Below, piece after piece: positions 33,412 to 45,302 of a stretch of DNA of 64,000 bases. The notes beneath the pieces are model-generated. The model was not told the DNA's origin. It ran no database searches and was given only the letters and a program-made list of their open reading frames with translations. A program made the translations under genes and the position numbers. Position 1 is the first letter of the stretch; the number at the start of each line of letters is the position of its first letter. This stretch comes from Adiantum capillus-veneris (taxonomy: Eukaryota; Streptophyta; Polypodiopsida; Polypodiales; Pteridaceae): NCBI GenBank assembly GCA_014529385.2, contig CM043964.1:109085587-109149586 (forward strand), in the 5' to 3' direction.

Positions 33412-33756
33412 TCACCTCAATCGGTGCACAAGTTGCATGTCCTTTGGCTGTATAGTCACTCTCTTTGCATGTATGGCACATAGGTTGGTATCCTCTAACA
33501 CAAAAATGATGTGGGCCTCCACAGCTTCTTGAATCACCTCCAACACCATTGCTTGCATTCTATATTGATTTCCATAGCTTTGGAGCACCTTCTTCACTGT
33601 GCAAGCAAAGGGGGCTCGACGAATGAGCACCTCGGTTGTCTTCTAGCAATGCCGGATTTTTGCAAATGCCCTTGCGATTTTGAGACGACAATGGGGTTGT
33701 CTAGGAGGCACTTGCACATTTGTTGGTGGGCAGTGCTTGCGTTTTTAAAAAAATCA
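33412..33756 (-). pseudogene. divergent histone H3-like pseudogene
   Basis: The minus-strand translation aligns without gaps to the H3 histone fold. PH-RxxxxARAFAKIRHC corresponds to the alphaN region, then KTTEVLIRRAPFA, the alpha1-loop1-alpha2 segment (VLQSYGNQYRMQAMVLEVIQ, then EAVEAH), and LEDTNLCAIHAKRVTIQPKD followed by MQLVHRLR. The EDTNLCAIHAKRVTI signature is unmistakable. A stop (33643-33645, TAG in place of the Gln codon before KTTE) and a lost N-terminal tail show it is broken. It ends at LVHRLR, a few residues short of canonical H3. Loop 1 has the length of normal H3, not the longer loop of CENH3, yet the sequence is far from H3.1/H3.3. It has no introns in the visible part, so it could be a processed copy. 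A frame on the plus strand over it is only its antisense shadow. Confidence 0.85.
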
Positions 33757-33789
33757 GATTTACGTCAATTTACATGCTTCGTCGCTAGT

Positions 33790-34640
33790 GGTGCAACCTC
33801 CTTCCGCTCCTCATCGTCCTCCTGTCTCCTTGCCTACCAATCTTGTGTTGTAGGGAGAGCTCATTGCCCATGGTGTAGTGTCTTCTCCGCCACTGGTACC
33901 CGGTGTGTGCACGATATCTTAGCACACTACCATGGTAGCTCTGTCTCTAATTCATTGTCTGTATGCACTACTCGAGCTCAAGACCCTCCTCCTTGCACTT
34001 GTTGGCATGGCGGTTGTTCCCTGTCCTTTGAGGAGGAGGATTCCTCTTCTTCTTCTGGCCATCGTTTGGCATGTTTCTTGAAACTTTGACATGGTGTCTA
34101 TTGTGCTTATTGTTGCTCATGTGCCTGTCTCTCATGAGCTTGTGATGAGTCCTCTCCTCAGCTACCTTTCCCAAAGCATGAGGAGCACCAAGAATGACTA
34201 GGTGTTCGTGGGTGTTTACTTGTGTTTTTAAGCCGCATTGGCTTCTTGCAACCTTGGAGAGTGTTTTTATTAATAGGCGGATGCTCTTTAGCGGTTTGCT
34301 TGGTGCACACCATGGGGTATGGTGAGAGCTCACCTACGAAGAAGAACCAAGTGACAAGTGAGTGGATCTTATGTTTATAAGGGTCCATTTTATAAGAGCC
34401 AAGTTTAGTAGGACCCTTTCACATTATAATTTTCTTTAAAAAGCTATCTTTTTTGCCTCCAAACTCTAATAAAAGTGAATGTATAGAAAGTAGTGAATCC
34501 ACCTCGACCCTTGCCGAACCTTGCATTGACGTGGAGTAGTTAATGACGTTGAATCGACTTTGACCCTTGTACCTTGCGTTAGCGCCATGTTGCATTTTTG
34601 GCGGGGTCTTGTGACATTTGCCACTCGTTGTTATGCTCTT
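33790..34640. other. no gene recognised
   Basis: Frames on both strands (33511-34089 plus; 33968-34333 minus) show no known domain, and nothing else supports coding. Confidence 0.4.
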
Positions 34641-34646
34641 GATGAT

Positions 34647-37530
34647 TCAATTTGCACACTTTCCTTGCAATCTTGGATTGTCATGCACAAGCTTACGAGA
34701 AAATTTTGTGTGAAAGAACCAGTTGAAGATCTCTTCCAAATAATTAGATTGTACCAAAGTACACCCCCCTAGCTTGATAATGGGACTTCTACATGCCTTG
34801 AGTGCTAAAATCTCAAGAGAACCATATTTGTGCATGAAAAATGTTCCATGTGCAAATAAGATATGTTGTTCACACAAGAGAATGATGCAAATAATAAAAT
34901 AAAAACAACCTCTTATAATACTTTTACTATGTGACATGGCTTACCATGTAATGTGTGATGTTATTCTCACCCCAAGTAAGGGTAAAGATCTTGGTGAAAT
35001 CGATCAACACCACTTGAAATGATTGGCATTTCTCCTCTCTTGTGCTGGTAAGACTCATAAGGTTGGTCTCTTATAATACTTTCACTACATGACATGGTTT
35101 ACCATGTAATGTGTGATGTTATTCTCACCCCAAGCAAGGGTAAATACCTTGGTGAAATTTGTCCAACACCACTTGAAATGATTGGTGCTGCTCCTCTATT
35201 ATGCTGGCAAGACCCATAAGGTTGGCCATTCTATCAAAAGTTGCCCAAAATTGCTTGCACTTATTTGAAAGCTTTCCATTTGACTCATTGTCAGTAGTAG
35301 ATTTGCACAATTCCTTCCATAGCTCCCGAAGGTTAGCTACCTTGTGGTTGGAGCTGTTTTAAGCATTATCTTGGCATGAGTTTCCATGCGTTTCTTTCTT
35401 CAAGAAGTGTCTGGTTTTTTGTCCACTCATTGAAACTTGTTGGGTGATCTCATGCGCTTCCCTTATGTTCTTTACAACAAAAACTTGCAAGGGTAAATAT
35501 CGACTTGGTGAAATTCGTCCAACACCACTTGAAATGATTGGTGTTGCTCCTCTATTGTGATGGTAAGACCCATAAGGTTGTCCATTCTATCAAAAGTTTC
35601 CCAAACTTGCTTGTGCTTATTTGCGAGCTTTTCATTTGACTCATTGTCAGTAGTAGCTTTGCACAATTCCTTCCACAGCTCCCAAAGGTTAGCTACCTTG
35701 TGGTTGGAGTTGTTTTAAGCATTATCTTGGCATGAGTTTCCACGTGTTGCTTTCTTCAAGAAGTGTCTGGCTATTTGTCCACTCACTGAAACTTGTTGGG
35801 CGATCTCATGCACCTCCCCTATGTTCTTTGCAACAAAAACTGACACATTTCCACCGTGACGACCTATGGAATTGAGAAGTGCCTCCAACCTAATGATCAC
35901 TTTTTGGGACTTTTGTAATGGCTTCATTATGAAAGCATAGTTAATGTGGAGCTTCAATAGCCTATCAAAAATGTGCATGAATGCGTGTAATTTGCAAAAA
36001 AAAATATACATTAGATAGAGAAAATTTGGAGATATGGGATTCCAAGACTTGTCCTTTAGTGCACAATTTGGAGCGTTGAGCATGGGGCATCTCAAAACAA
36101 ACACTTTCCATTCCCTACCTTCATCTCTGACATGAAAATTGTCCAATGCTTTGTCTCCATCCGCTTGCCATGGAAGCATTGAACCACCCTTTGCAGAGCT
36201 CTTTTGTGCTTTTTTTTCTATGTTAGGTTTGTACCCCCAACTGCAAAATGGACAAGGATAGAGTAAAGAAGCCCCATGTTTGTAACCAAGAAAACACTTT
36301 ATGGTCTTTAAGTCCCTACCCATGTGCCATTCCACATCAAAGCTACCTAAACTCTCAATCTCCAACTTCTCACCTGCAAGTTGGAAGTGTACTACTTCTG
36401 TAATCCATGGAGGTCTCTCAAAATTCCATGAAAATACAATCTCTTTCGGCACCTCAATAGCACCCAGCCACCAAATGTCTATCTATGATTACACATTGTA
36501 GATGGGGTGGGAGATGACTTGAATGAATCCCTTTGCTTTGTTTGTAATAGTGCTTCATTCATTAGAGTGACACTTAACCTCTCTAGCCTTCAACCTTTCA
36601 CTATTGACGCTCATTGAGTTTCAGCACAAAAGCGACCTTTGTGCCAACCGCTGCAAAACAAGTAGAGGTAAGACCATAGACATCACAATCTATGATAACA
36701 AGAATACAACCAAAAGTAAGAAGTATATTGTGTGACCTTCTTGAGATAATTCATAGAATATAAGCATAGCTTGCTAAAGCATTTTGAGGTCCACAAATAT
36801 ATTGATCCACATTGTGTAAGGGAAGCATTTCTATGAAGATCTTATGGACTTTTTCCTAGCTTTTTTTCTTGTCGTTGACGTAAATAAATCATAAAGTGAA
36901 GCAGACATTGTGTCCTCAATGTGTAGGTATGTCCCAATGCAAGATAATACATATTTGTTTGTGGCCTTCTTTGCAAAGGTTGACCTTGTGCGAAATGAGA
37001 AACATGTTCTCCACGGTGCCACGCTCTTGTAGGGCATCCTATGAGTTGAAAAATAAACTTTTAGGCTTGATATTGATCCTAGACTCATCACAAGATTGTT
37101 GCACATCATCCTCACTAACCATATTTGCCAATTTGTGCATAATCTCCTTGGTGAGTACATCACTAATATGCTTCCCCCCAGGTGAATGAAAGATAGAAAT
37201 CACATCATGGATATTGAGACAACTAGTAAGAAGGTTGACTCGATCATCTTGATTTGTTCCACCGCATGTCTCCTAATGTCTCTTGCAAGTGAAGAACAAA
37301 TCACATTGTGGTTTTCACTCATCGATTGCATGCTCCACCTATATGTGCAAGTGTTTCAATGGATGAAACATGTGCTCCTATTCTCTTGAGACTTGCACCA
37401 AGGGGTGTTTCTTTCAAATGTGTGATGGTGTTGCCAAACTTCATAATGTGGGTATCCTTTTCGTACATTTTTTGTTGGAGAGTTACAACCTCCCTTTTTG
37501 AAGAGGAAATTCTTTCTTGTAATGCCAATG
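34647..37530 (-). pseudogene. decayed intron-bearing gene of an unrecognised family
   Basis: Protein-like segments follow each other on the minus strand. First comes a coiled-coil-like start (ALQERISSSKREVVTLQQKM, then ETPLGASLKRIGAHVSS, 37528-37319). ENHNVICSSLARDIRRHAVE and SPGGKHISDVLTKEIMHKLA follow (shifted frames to about 37060). 36452-35715 holds FLGYKHGASLLYPCPFCSWG, DNFHVRDEGREWKV, HIFDRLLKLHINYAFIMKP and GGNVSVFVAKNIGEVHEIAQ. Then come two versions of ATTDNESNEKL...FDRMDNLMGL (35666-35472; 35310-35125), WGENNITHYM next to a GTAAGC donor (about 34944-34995), and QHILFAHGTFF...KYGSLEI with NYLEEIFNWFF (34890-34690). The segments read like one protein of several hundred residues broken by frameshifts, stops and an internal duplication. 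Paired Cys (PCPFC) and conserved His suggest a zinc site. I do not recognise the family. The order Cys pair, D-rich segment, then a late Glu/His region faintly recalls RAG1/Transib-type recombinases; this is a guess. Confidence 0.5.
34918..35840. repeat. internal duplications in the decayed gene
   Basis: Segment A (about 34918-35065) recurs at about 35075-35230, including TTCTCACCCCAAG and CACCACTTGAAATGATTGG. A longer unit (about 35139-35490) recurs at about 35491-35840 with a spacing near 355 bp and roughly 90% identity by eye. Each unit contains the TTDNESN...FDRM coding segment. Confidence 0.85.
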
Positions 37531-37539
37531 TGTTGAGCT

Positions 37540-38690
37540 AAAGAGCTTGACATTAATGCATCCATGAATGCAAAGAATCACTTGCACCCATAGACAACCG
37601 GTTGCAATAACCTAACAAGCCTACTTCTTTCCTCCCACAATATTGAAGAAACTTTGAAAGGCCATTAAGTGATAATTGGAAGAGGTTTATAGGATCATAC
37701 AGGCACAAATGGCCATCCACTCAAATATTAACATTACTCTCACCGACGGCATGATGCTCTTGTGATGATCTCTACTTACCTACATGTGCGGCCTTCAGTG
37801 CAAATGCAGTGGGCAAGCAAATATGTACGCTTATAGTGTGTTGAGTACGTGGTGCTGGAGGAACACAATTTGTGATGTCATTGAGCACCATGGCAACTGA
37901 TATGTGAGGAAGCAAAGGATGAAAAGAGGAGGGAGAGAGAGGAAAGGGGAGGGAGAGGGGAGGAGCAAAGAAGTGGGCAGGGAGAGGGGAGGGAGGAGGA
38001 GGAGAGAAAAAAAGATTTTTGTTTTGGGGGGGAGAAAAGAATTTCAAAAAAGTAGACTTTGAGTGCTTGTAAGTAAAAAAAAAGGTCAAGAAATGGTTTT
38101 TGTGATATACATATATGTTGAGGGGGAGTTTTTAGTCAAAAATAAGTGAATGATTTTTTTGTTTTTGTTTTTTTCAAATTTTGGCCCTTAAGTATGCGCA
38201 TTTTTATGATGTCGCCACAATCCTTTACTCGCTTCGCTTTAAAAAATATGGAGAGATAAAGGGACCCCACTCACCTAGATCCACATCGTACATGTGCCTT
38301 AAAAAAAGGCTAGAAAAACTTATTCAAAACTAGCTTCTTGAACGCCCTTGTTCCCTTAACCCTACAAACCATTAGCCTTAATCCCTAAAATTAAACTTCC
38401 TTACAAGGCCCATGTACATTCCATATTTTTTCTAATGTTTTTTTTAAATGAGGAAGCCCCTCCATAGTAGGAGCCTTTAGTAGTGGAGGAAGCTCAAGAA
38501 TCAAGCCCCTAGGATGATGCCAAAGGGGAAAAAGAGGAACCAAGTAGGTTTTTTAATTTTTTTATTTCTAATGCTAGTAGCACTATTAGAAGCCAATGAA
38601 TGAAAGATCATCATTGCTTTCATGCAATGACTAGCAAATATCTTGGAGAGAATGCTAAAACTAGGTAAAGCCATGGGATAAGAGGAGAAG
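37540..38690. other. no gene recognised; purine-rich block
   Basis: 37917-38040 is a 120-bp run of almost only A and G on the plus strand (GAGGGAGAGAGGAAAGGGG-type). The minus-strand frame across it is Pro/Phe/Ser low complexity and is not credited. Confidence 0.5.
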
Positions 38691-40320
38691 AATGCATCAG
38701 CAAGATGAATTCCCCATACGAGAGTCCAAAAAAGGTTACAAACATAGATTACCTTTCTTTTTATTTTGTAGCAAAAATTGGGCCTCCACTCCCTGGTGCT
38801 ATTTTCATTGGGTTGTAGCCTTTTGTGGCTTTGTCATGTCTTGGCAATTTTTTGTCAATGAAAACAGAAATATTTTCCATTTATGCCTTTTTGTGTATCA
38901 TTTTATTTTATCTTATAGTTAATTGTGATGTTTAGAGGTTGCTTCCGGGTAGTTGAAATGGTGTCTAAGTGGTCCACTACTAAAGTACCTCCTAATGATA
39001 GGGGTGAAGGTTATAGACATCCACTTTCTTCCTCCTCCATATCATATTCTTTGATCTTAGTTTATTGTCATGTTCAAAGGCTACCACTAGTAATGGTGAC
39101 ACCTTTGATGGAGTAGTTGAAATGGTATCTAAGTGGTCCATTGTTGAAGTCCCTCTTGATGATATAGCGACAATTGGGCTAGTAGTCCCTTTTTAATTCA
39201 AGGTAATACTTATCCATTTACTCCTTCCAGTAATGCTACATATGCCTAATTTATAGAGGAAATTTTGGTTGATTATTCAAGTGATGATAGCAAAGTTAAA
39301 GGTATTGGATGAAATTGGGATTCTTGGAAGATGCCAAACTAGAAGCAATGCTACATGCAAGCGAAGAATGTGATTATGATCTTGAGGTTTTGTGTGCAAA
39401 TGAGTTCATGGTTCAAACTGTTGATTTGATTGCTAGAAAGTATGAGCCAACTTTGGATACAAAGCATGGTTATCCTCATAGTGACTTAGTTAAGACATAG
39501 CCCACTGATTTCAATGTTTATGTGTGGACATGTTGTATGTTACCAAAGGCCACAAATATGTTAAAAGCATGCTTTCCAACGAATTTGATAGGTTCATGGC
39601 TATCTATGGACAAGACATGTGTAGAAGAGATAGCAAGTTGATCACATTAGGGGCCAAGCCTGTATTTTATATAAGAAGATTCGGTAGTTCTTGGATCTCT
39701 CGTTATAACGCATCAAACACCATTATGCTAAGTGATTCAAAGTATTAATTGTTATGTAATGCCAAAGGATGTGCTTGAGTGTAGAAGCAAATGAAAGAGC
39801 AGAATGCATAGAGATGGGAGAATATCTCACAAAACAATTGTTAAAACCTCATTGTGCAAATGGCTAGTTACACATGATCAACAATCACTACCACAAGGGA
39901 TTGATCTTGACACTAGAGAGGTTACCAAAAAGTGAAACCTTGATTATGTATTGTAGATTCTCCACATGAGCCTTGTTTCTCAATTCCTTTCCCTTGTATA
40001 GCATGTTTTGCTATAATGTATTTTGATGTATTGTGATGAATATAAATGAATTATGCAGCTAGTAAACCTTTTTTCCAATTGTAATCCAATTTTTGTTGTC
40101 TGTTGTGGATTAAATCATTTCTATTATAGATGTATATAAGAGCAGTTGAATAAATTTTTTACATAATCTTCCATGTCTACAAGTGTATAAGGACAATGAA
40201 TGGTAGTAGGGTCCACCCTAAAACTGGCGGCTCTATTCAATGTAGGTAAATGTTGTGCCGGATATATCTTTACAAGGATATTAGTTCAAGTTGCCAAATA
40301 GACACCAACTAATTTACTTA
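38690..40320. other. unassigned stretch with weak coding-like frames
   Basis: Two plus-strand frames, 39309-39500 and 39524-39748, have ordinary amino-acid composition and lie close together (FLEDAKLEAMLHASEECDYD; YVKSMLSNEFDRFMAIYGQD). I recognise no domain, and stops separate them. They may be remnants of a coding element. Confidence 0.3.
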
Positions 40321-40372
40321 TAGATTCCAGGCTAAGCGATAGCTTCCTAGAGATTACTTGGTAGCTACCTAC

Positions 40373-40515
40373 CACCTAGGTAGATTTTAGGTTAAAACAT
40401 GGTATTTGCTAGCATAGCTACCTTCCACCTAGGTAGCTCCAACTTAATACAAAGGTAGCTTTTGGCTCAACACCTAGGTAGATTTTAGTTTAATACATGG
40501 TATTTGCTAGCATAG
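40373..40515. repeat. local direct repeat, 98-bp spacing
   Basis: CACCTAGGTAGATTTTAG and the following CATGGTATTTGCTAGCATAG occur at 40373 and again at 40471. Confidence 0.8.
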
Positions 40516-40519
40516 TACT

Positions 40520-42250
40520 ATGTAGTATCCTAGTGTTTTCAAGATATTACTTGATGGCTTCTAGTACACCACCTAAATTTTGTCTTCCTACTAGTTGGTG
40601 ATTGCTTCAAAATATTCGTGAAAATTTTCATGGCAATAAGAGTTCTAGTATTTATAAGTAGAGGATGGTTAGGGACTGTTTATAGTTTGGTTGAACTAAT
40701 AGCCTGCACACATGAAGATTTGAAAAAATGTAGTGAGCAACATTCCTTCTCAAAGCTATGATGCCACACTAAATTTATGAACAAATTCTGTTAGTTCATT
40801 GTTTTGTCTTGACACTATGGAAAGTGTATCCATGAATATCTTTCTTGATAGTTCCTTGTGAAAAGTACATGTCATCTTTTGAAGTACATAACACTTTCAA
40901 AAGTGCCCCCTAGAAAGAGTTTTTCTACATTGTATGTTTGAGAAACAAGAAACACATACAAATTAAGTAATGACCAAGTATGAATAACCAAAAGAATCTT
41001 GTACAACAACAACAAGAAGTTTTTTTGGGATGATAGATTTTAAATGTGAACCAAAAAAGAATTACATCAAAAGGAGTGCTATTGTAAATAGCCTCATACA
41101 AGCAAGCAAGAATATTCTACTATGCCCGCCCTTTCCATTGGGCATTTAATAGCTCTTATAAGGTGTGATTGCAAGGTAGCTTAAGGCTTAGACTACAAGA
41201 TCTTGAACTTGTAAGGATTTCCTTTTGATTGTGTATAACAAGCACCCTTCACAAATATATGCCAATATGACAATAGTTCCCCCAAATTTCTATGACAATA
41301 GTGTGGGTTATCTTCTTTTATGATGTGCATTTTAGAACATAGAATCGACAAGTTCATCATTTTCATGATGAGTGAGAAGAAAATTGTCACAAATATGAAG
41401 TGCATCACTCAAAACATAATGGTTTCCTTCATATTATGCAAAGTCTTCAATGTCATCATTGTCATCAACATCATCAGATGGTTCAAGTGTAACATAGTCC
41501 CAATTAGGAACATGCATAAAATTCAAGCACCTCTTCCAAAGGCCTTGCATGCACACACTACAAAAACATGAGAATTGTCTGCATGTGAGAACTTTTCCAT
41601 TTGTTGAGGAGTATCTAGAGAAACAATGTAAACCATATACACCTCTAGAACTCCACTATTCCTCTGAACCTTTCGATATATATTACCATATTGCTATGTA
41701 TGAGCATGTCATTTGCAACCTAGAAAAAGTTTTGGTTTTATTTTGTCCAAGAAATCCTAGTCTTGCGTTGGTAACCTGAAACTCTTGGTCAAATGCCAAA
41801 AGGATACGGCTTAAATCATTAAGTATAGGATAACATCATAGGCTACCTTGCTACTAAAAGTGATTGTAAGTAGATTTGTATGGTGCACTTTAGCTACTAC
41901 CCCATCACAAATGTGAAGAGGCCAATAAATAATTATCCACACTCATTGAGTTCTTTGTCATTCATAAGTTGGATCATTCCCAAAAATGGTGCTCCTATAG
42001 ACACAATACCCAAAAGAAAGGACCTGTATTGGGTATTTTGTTAATAAAATATGCCTTGCATAATGATAAGATATATGCTTGACAAGCATAACTCAATCAT
42101 GACTCTCTGGTGTCACTTTTACATGTTGTAATGGAAACAAGAGATTTCCTTTCTTGATGCTCTCTTAGAAAAGTCATGTTATCACATGAACTAGTTGTTG
42201 GATAACCAAGTCATACCTATTGCTACAAAGAAATAATCATCTTGTGTAAG
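40520..42250. other. gene-free stretch
   Basis: No domain or signal is supported. If the primer-binding site at 42252 is real, part of this could be the decayed interior of a minus-strand LTR element, but I see no gag or pol. Confidence 0.4.
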
Positions 42251-42251
42251 A

Positions 42252-42263
42252 GCTCTGATACCA
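42252..42263 (-). other. solitary copia-type primer-binding site, possible LTR remnant beside it
   Basis: On the minus strand this reads TGGTATCAGAGC, identical to the sites in the two Tork-like elements. It is followed on the plus strand by TGTGAGACTATAGG from 42265, which would be the inner end of a 5' LTR ending in CTCACA. No partner LTR was found, so this may be a truncated or coding-less element. Confidence 0.45.
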
Positions 42264-42499
42264 ATGTGAGACTATAGGCTATCTGTCATGCAAGTGACCA
42301 CCCAACCACGCTCTCTCATAGAGCCTCATGTGCACACATGTCTAACATGTGGCAGGTCAATGCCCTAGGTCCTTGTACCTACACAGCCACTGACCTAGAC
42401 AATGATCGAGATACTTGTAGGACCCTTGGCTTGACATGTGAGAAGGAAAGAAGTACATACAGTGCATGAAGGGGTTTCACCAAAATCTGATTTTGGAGT

Positions 42500-43860
42500 C
42501 AAGAGCGAACTGAGCTAACAAACACAGCTAGAGGGAAGACTTGAGAGACAACAATAGGACAAGAGGGGACTAAAGGTTTGAGGGGAGTTAATTGGGGTTG
42601 TGATTAAAAGGGGTTGAGAAATAGCACTATCTAGAGGAGGTAGAGAAGCTCTTTGAGAGCAAGAGAGTAAGCAAAAAATTTGACAAGGAAAAGATGCTAT
42701 CAAAGGAAAAGGGAGAGCTCAAGTAAGGTGGAGCACATGAGAAGGAAACCATTGAAGAGGAGAAGGGAGACGTGGTTGAAAGTATAGGAGGAGGTGGGAA
42801 GGGGGGTTAGGTTTGTGGAAGGAGAAAATGTCAATTCCTAGGTAATGTAGAGAACCATGAGGCAGCCAATTCGGGGGGAAGAGGGAGGTCTCCATATACT
42901 AGGAGGGAAGCAGCCCATACAGGAAGGAGTGGAAGGCATTGCAGGAAGGTGACTTGAGGAAGAGTAGCTTGCAAGGAGCTTGTGGGAAACAAGGAGGAGG
43001 AGGTAGCCTAGAGCATAGGGGAAGGTGTGCAAGGGGATATCCACTAAAGGGAGTACACACAAAGTAGAAGAAGAAGGGTCCTAAAAAGTGGGGGTCAAAC
43101 TTGTACGCCTAGAGGTGATGAAAATATCTTTTTGATAAAATACAAAGAAAATTCTTTGAAAAATGAAGTCTGTATTCCTTTTTCAAAAAGTAGGGGTAAA
43201 AATATTTTTTTCAAATCTCTCTAGAAAGTCGCAATTCCCCTTTTTTAAGTATAGCACTTTCCCCCCATTGCTGCTCTCTCGGGCTGCTACTCTTCTGCAA
43301 TTTGTATCTCCTTCCTCAACCTCACTTTTCCCTCCACTCTTGCTTGAAGCTACTTTTTGAATCTTCTCTTTCCCACCTCCTCCATCTACCCCCATTGAGC
43401 TTCCATTGGACCTCCTTAGCAACCACATCCCTCATTTGAAGGTTTTATTTTCTCTTTATTACTTCCTATGGTAGCCCTTTCCAAATGAATATCTTGTTAG
43501 GCCCTGAAATAGAAGCTTTAGTTGGATTTGACACAAATTCTCCTCCCTTCAACCATTTCTACTCCTTTCTTTTCCATGATTTCCTCAACCTCCCACCCAC
43601 AAATCTTGCACAGATCTAGAGCTCAAAAAAATTAAAGGTAGTTTTGCAACCTTAACAACAACCCCTTATTATGTGCTCCCTTTAACTTTATTTTGTAAAC
43701 TCCTATTCATTTTTTGGTTTATGCATTATATGTTTTTACCTTTGAGTAGCTAGATGATTCACAATCTTTTCCAAACTCACAATAGTGATTGTATGTATTT
43801 TATTCTCCAGAATGAATGTACAAAGCAACCTCAAGCTCGTGTCAAGCCTTGAGGGATTTC
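42500..43860. other. no gene recognised
   Basis: 42530-43030 is purine-rich on the plus strand (AAGGGAGAGC, GGAGGAGGT words). The frames opposite it are Ser/Pro/Leu low complexity. Nothing is credited. Confidence 0.45.
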
Positions 43861-43879
43861 ATATTATGATGAAAAGTTC

Positions 43880-44940
43880 AAAAAGAGGCCAACTACTACT
43901 CTTGTTCTGGTCATCCCTAACCCATCACTACGGCGTTGATGGCCCTTTGTCACTCTTCTGAGTCCTTCCTTTCACCAATGGACACAATCAACTCTGTGAT
44001 TTCTTGAATGATCTCCATGAAGCTAGCAGTTAAGAGAGCATTCTCAAACACCCAACAGCTCTTAGACTTCTAGGTTTGCTTAAAGTAGCAAAATCTAACA
44101 ATTTTTGTGCACATCAGAAGAACTTGGCTTTTCATCACCACCCTTCCAAGGAATAGGTCATTCTTGAAGAACCCTATCTTCTATGTCTTTTGAACCCATT
44201 TGCAAATTTTGCCTATCAGTGAACAGGTGAGGGAGGTTCTCACAAGCCATTTTGAAACCCGAACACCTATCTAAGACAATCCCTCCGGCATGTGTCTTTA
44301 ATCCTATTGGAAAATCCCTTCATAATATCTTCCATAGAAAGAACTTCATCACCAGTGGTCATTGTGGATGTTATTTGCTATTGCCACCCATCGTGCCTCT
44401 GGCCATTGTTTCCCACATTTCTTGTTAAGGGGGGAGCACCAATCATCCAAGACCTTAAGAGTGAGGTAGACATCCTTTGTTTTTGGTTTACAAAAGTGTC
44501 TACTCTTGGGCCATCGCCAGGATTTTCTCTCTAGCTTAGCATATAGAAGTTGTCCAGCTCTTCCAAAACTTTGATGAACAATAGCCTTTCCATCCCACTG
44601 AGATTGAATTGGGAGACCAGTTGGTCTATTACTTTCCATCTCCTATTATTATTGTCCCAAGCCTAGAATTTTGAGATCTTTATTGTTCATCTTTTTGCCA
44701 ATATCTCTCTAGAAAGAGTTCAATGGTATGTTGCTTACTTTAGAGATCCAAGGGGGGCAGTGAGTAATGGAGTTATGGAAATACCTGCTTAACTCTCCCC
44801 ACTCTACCACCCTACATGCTCTAGTAAACTTCTGCCTATTGTGCCTCCGAGCCTAAGACTAGCCACCGAGGGGTGAGTACCTTGTCATGCATCTCAAGGC
44901 TTTCCACTAGCCACCTTAAGAGAAGATTTTTGAGGCAATA
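43880..44940 (-). pseudogene. L1 LINE ORF2 3' fragment
   Basis: The minus-strand frame at 44349-44639 contains WRWPKSRHFCKPKTKDVYLTL and DDWCSPLNK. These correspond to WRWPGSSLFCKP...DWCSPLNK near the end of ORF2 of the L1 at 9832-19877. Upstream pieces (44640-44940) match its HDKLLTSKWSYL segment (here HDKVLTPRWLVL). Downstream, LSGRIKDT-like residues suggest the zinc-binding tail. It is 5' truncated and full of stops; endonuclease and RT core are absent. Confidence 0.75.
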
Positions 44941-45240
44941 AAACCTTATGTATTCTTGATGCTTCTAAGGATTTTTAAAACAACACATATTGTGGATGAA
45001 TGTGAGGAATTAGAATCCAACATGTTAGATGTAGAGCAAGGAAATCTTGATGTTTGAACGCAAAGTTGCAAGGGGCAAGTTATTGTTGCACTAAATTATT
45101 TTTTGTTCTTGCAACCTTTGTGACTATATATTGTCCTTTTGGTGTAGTTGGGATCAGTGTGATCGAGAGAAAATTAACGCTTGTTTATTTTCATGTGCAT
45201 TTTTCCAATAGATCACACCCATATAATCTCTTCTCCATGA

Positions 45241-45297
<57 letters not shown>
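45241..45297. repeat. (TA)n microsatellite
   Basis: About 27 uninterrupted TA units. Confidence 0.95.

Positions 45298-45299
<2 letters not shown>

Positions 45300-45302
<3 letters not shown>

Noticed and set aside
33511-34089. 192-codon plus-strand frame
   Set aside because: Its first part is the antisense of the histone H3 relic, and the rest is Cys/Ser/His-rich without a domain.
37772-38089. 105-codon minus-strand Pro/Phe/Ser-rich frame
   Set aside because: Opposite a purine-only block; low complexity.
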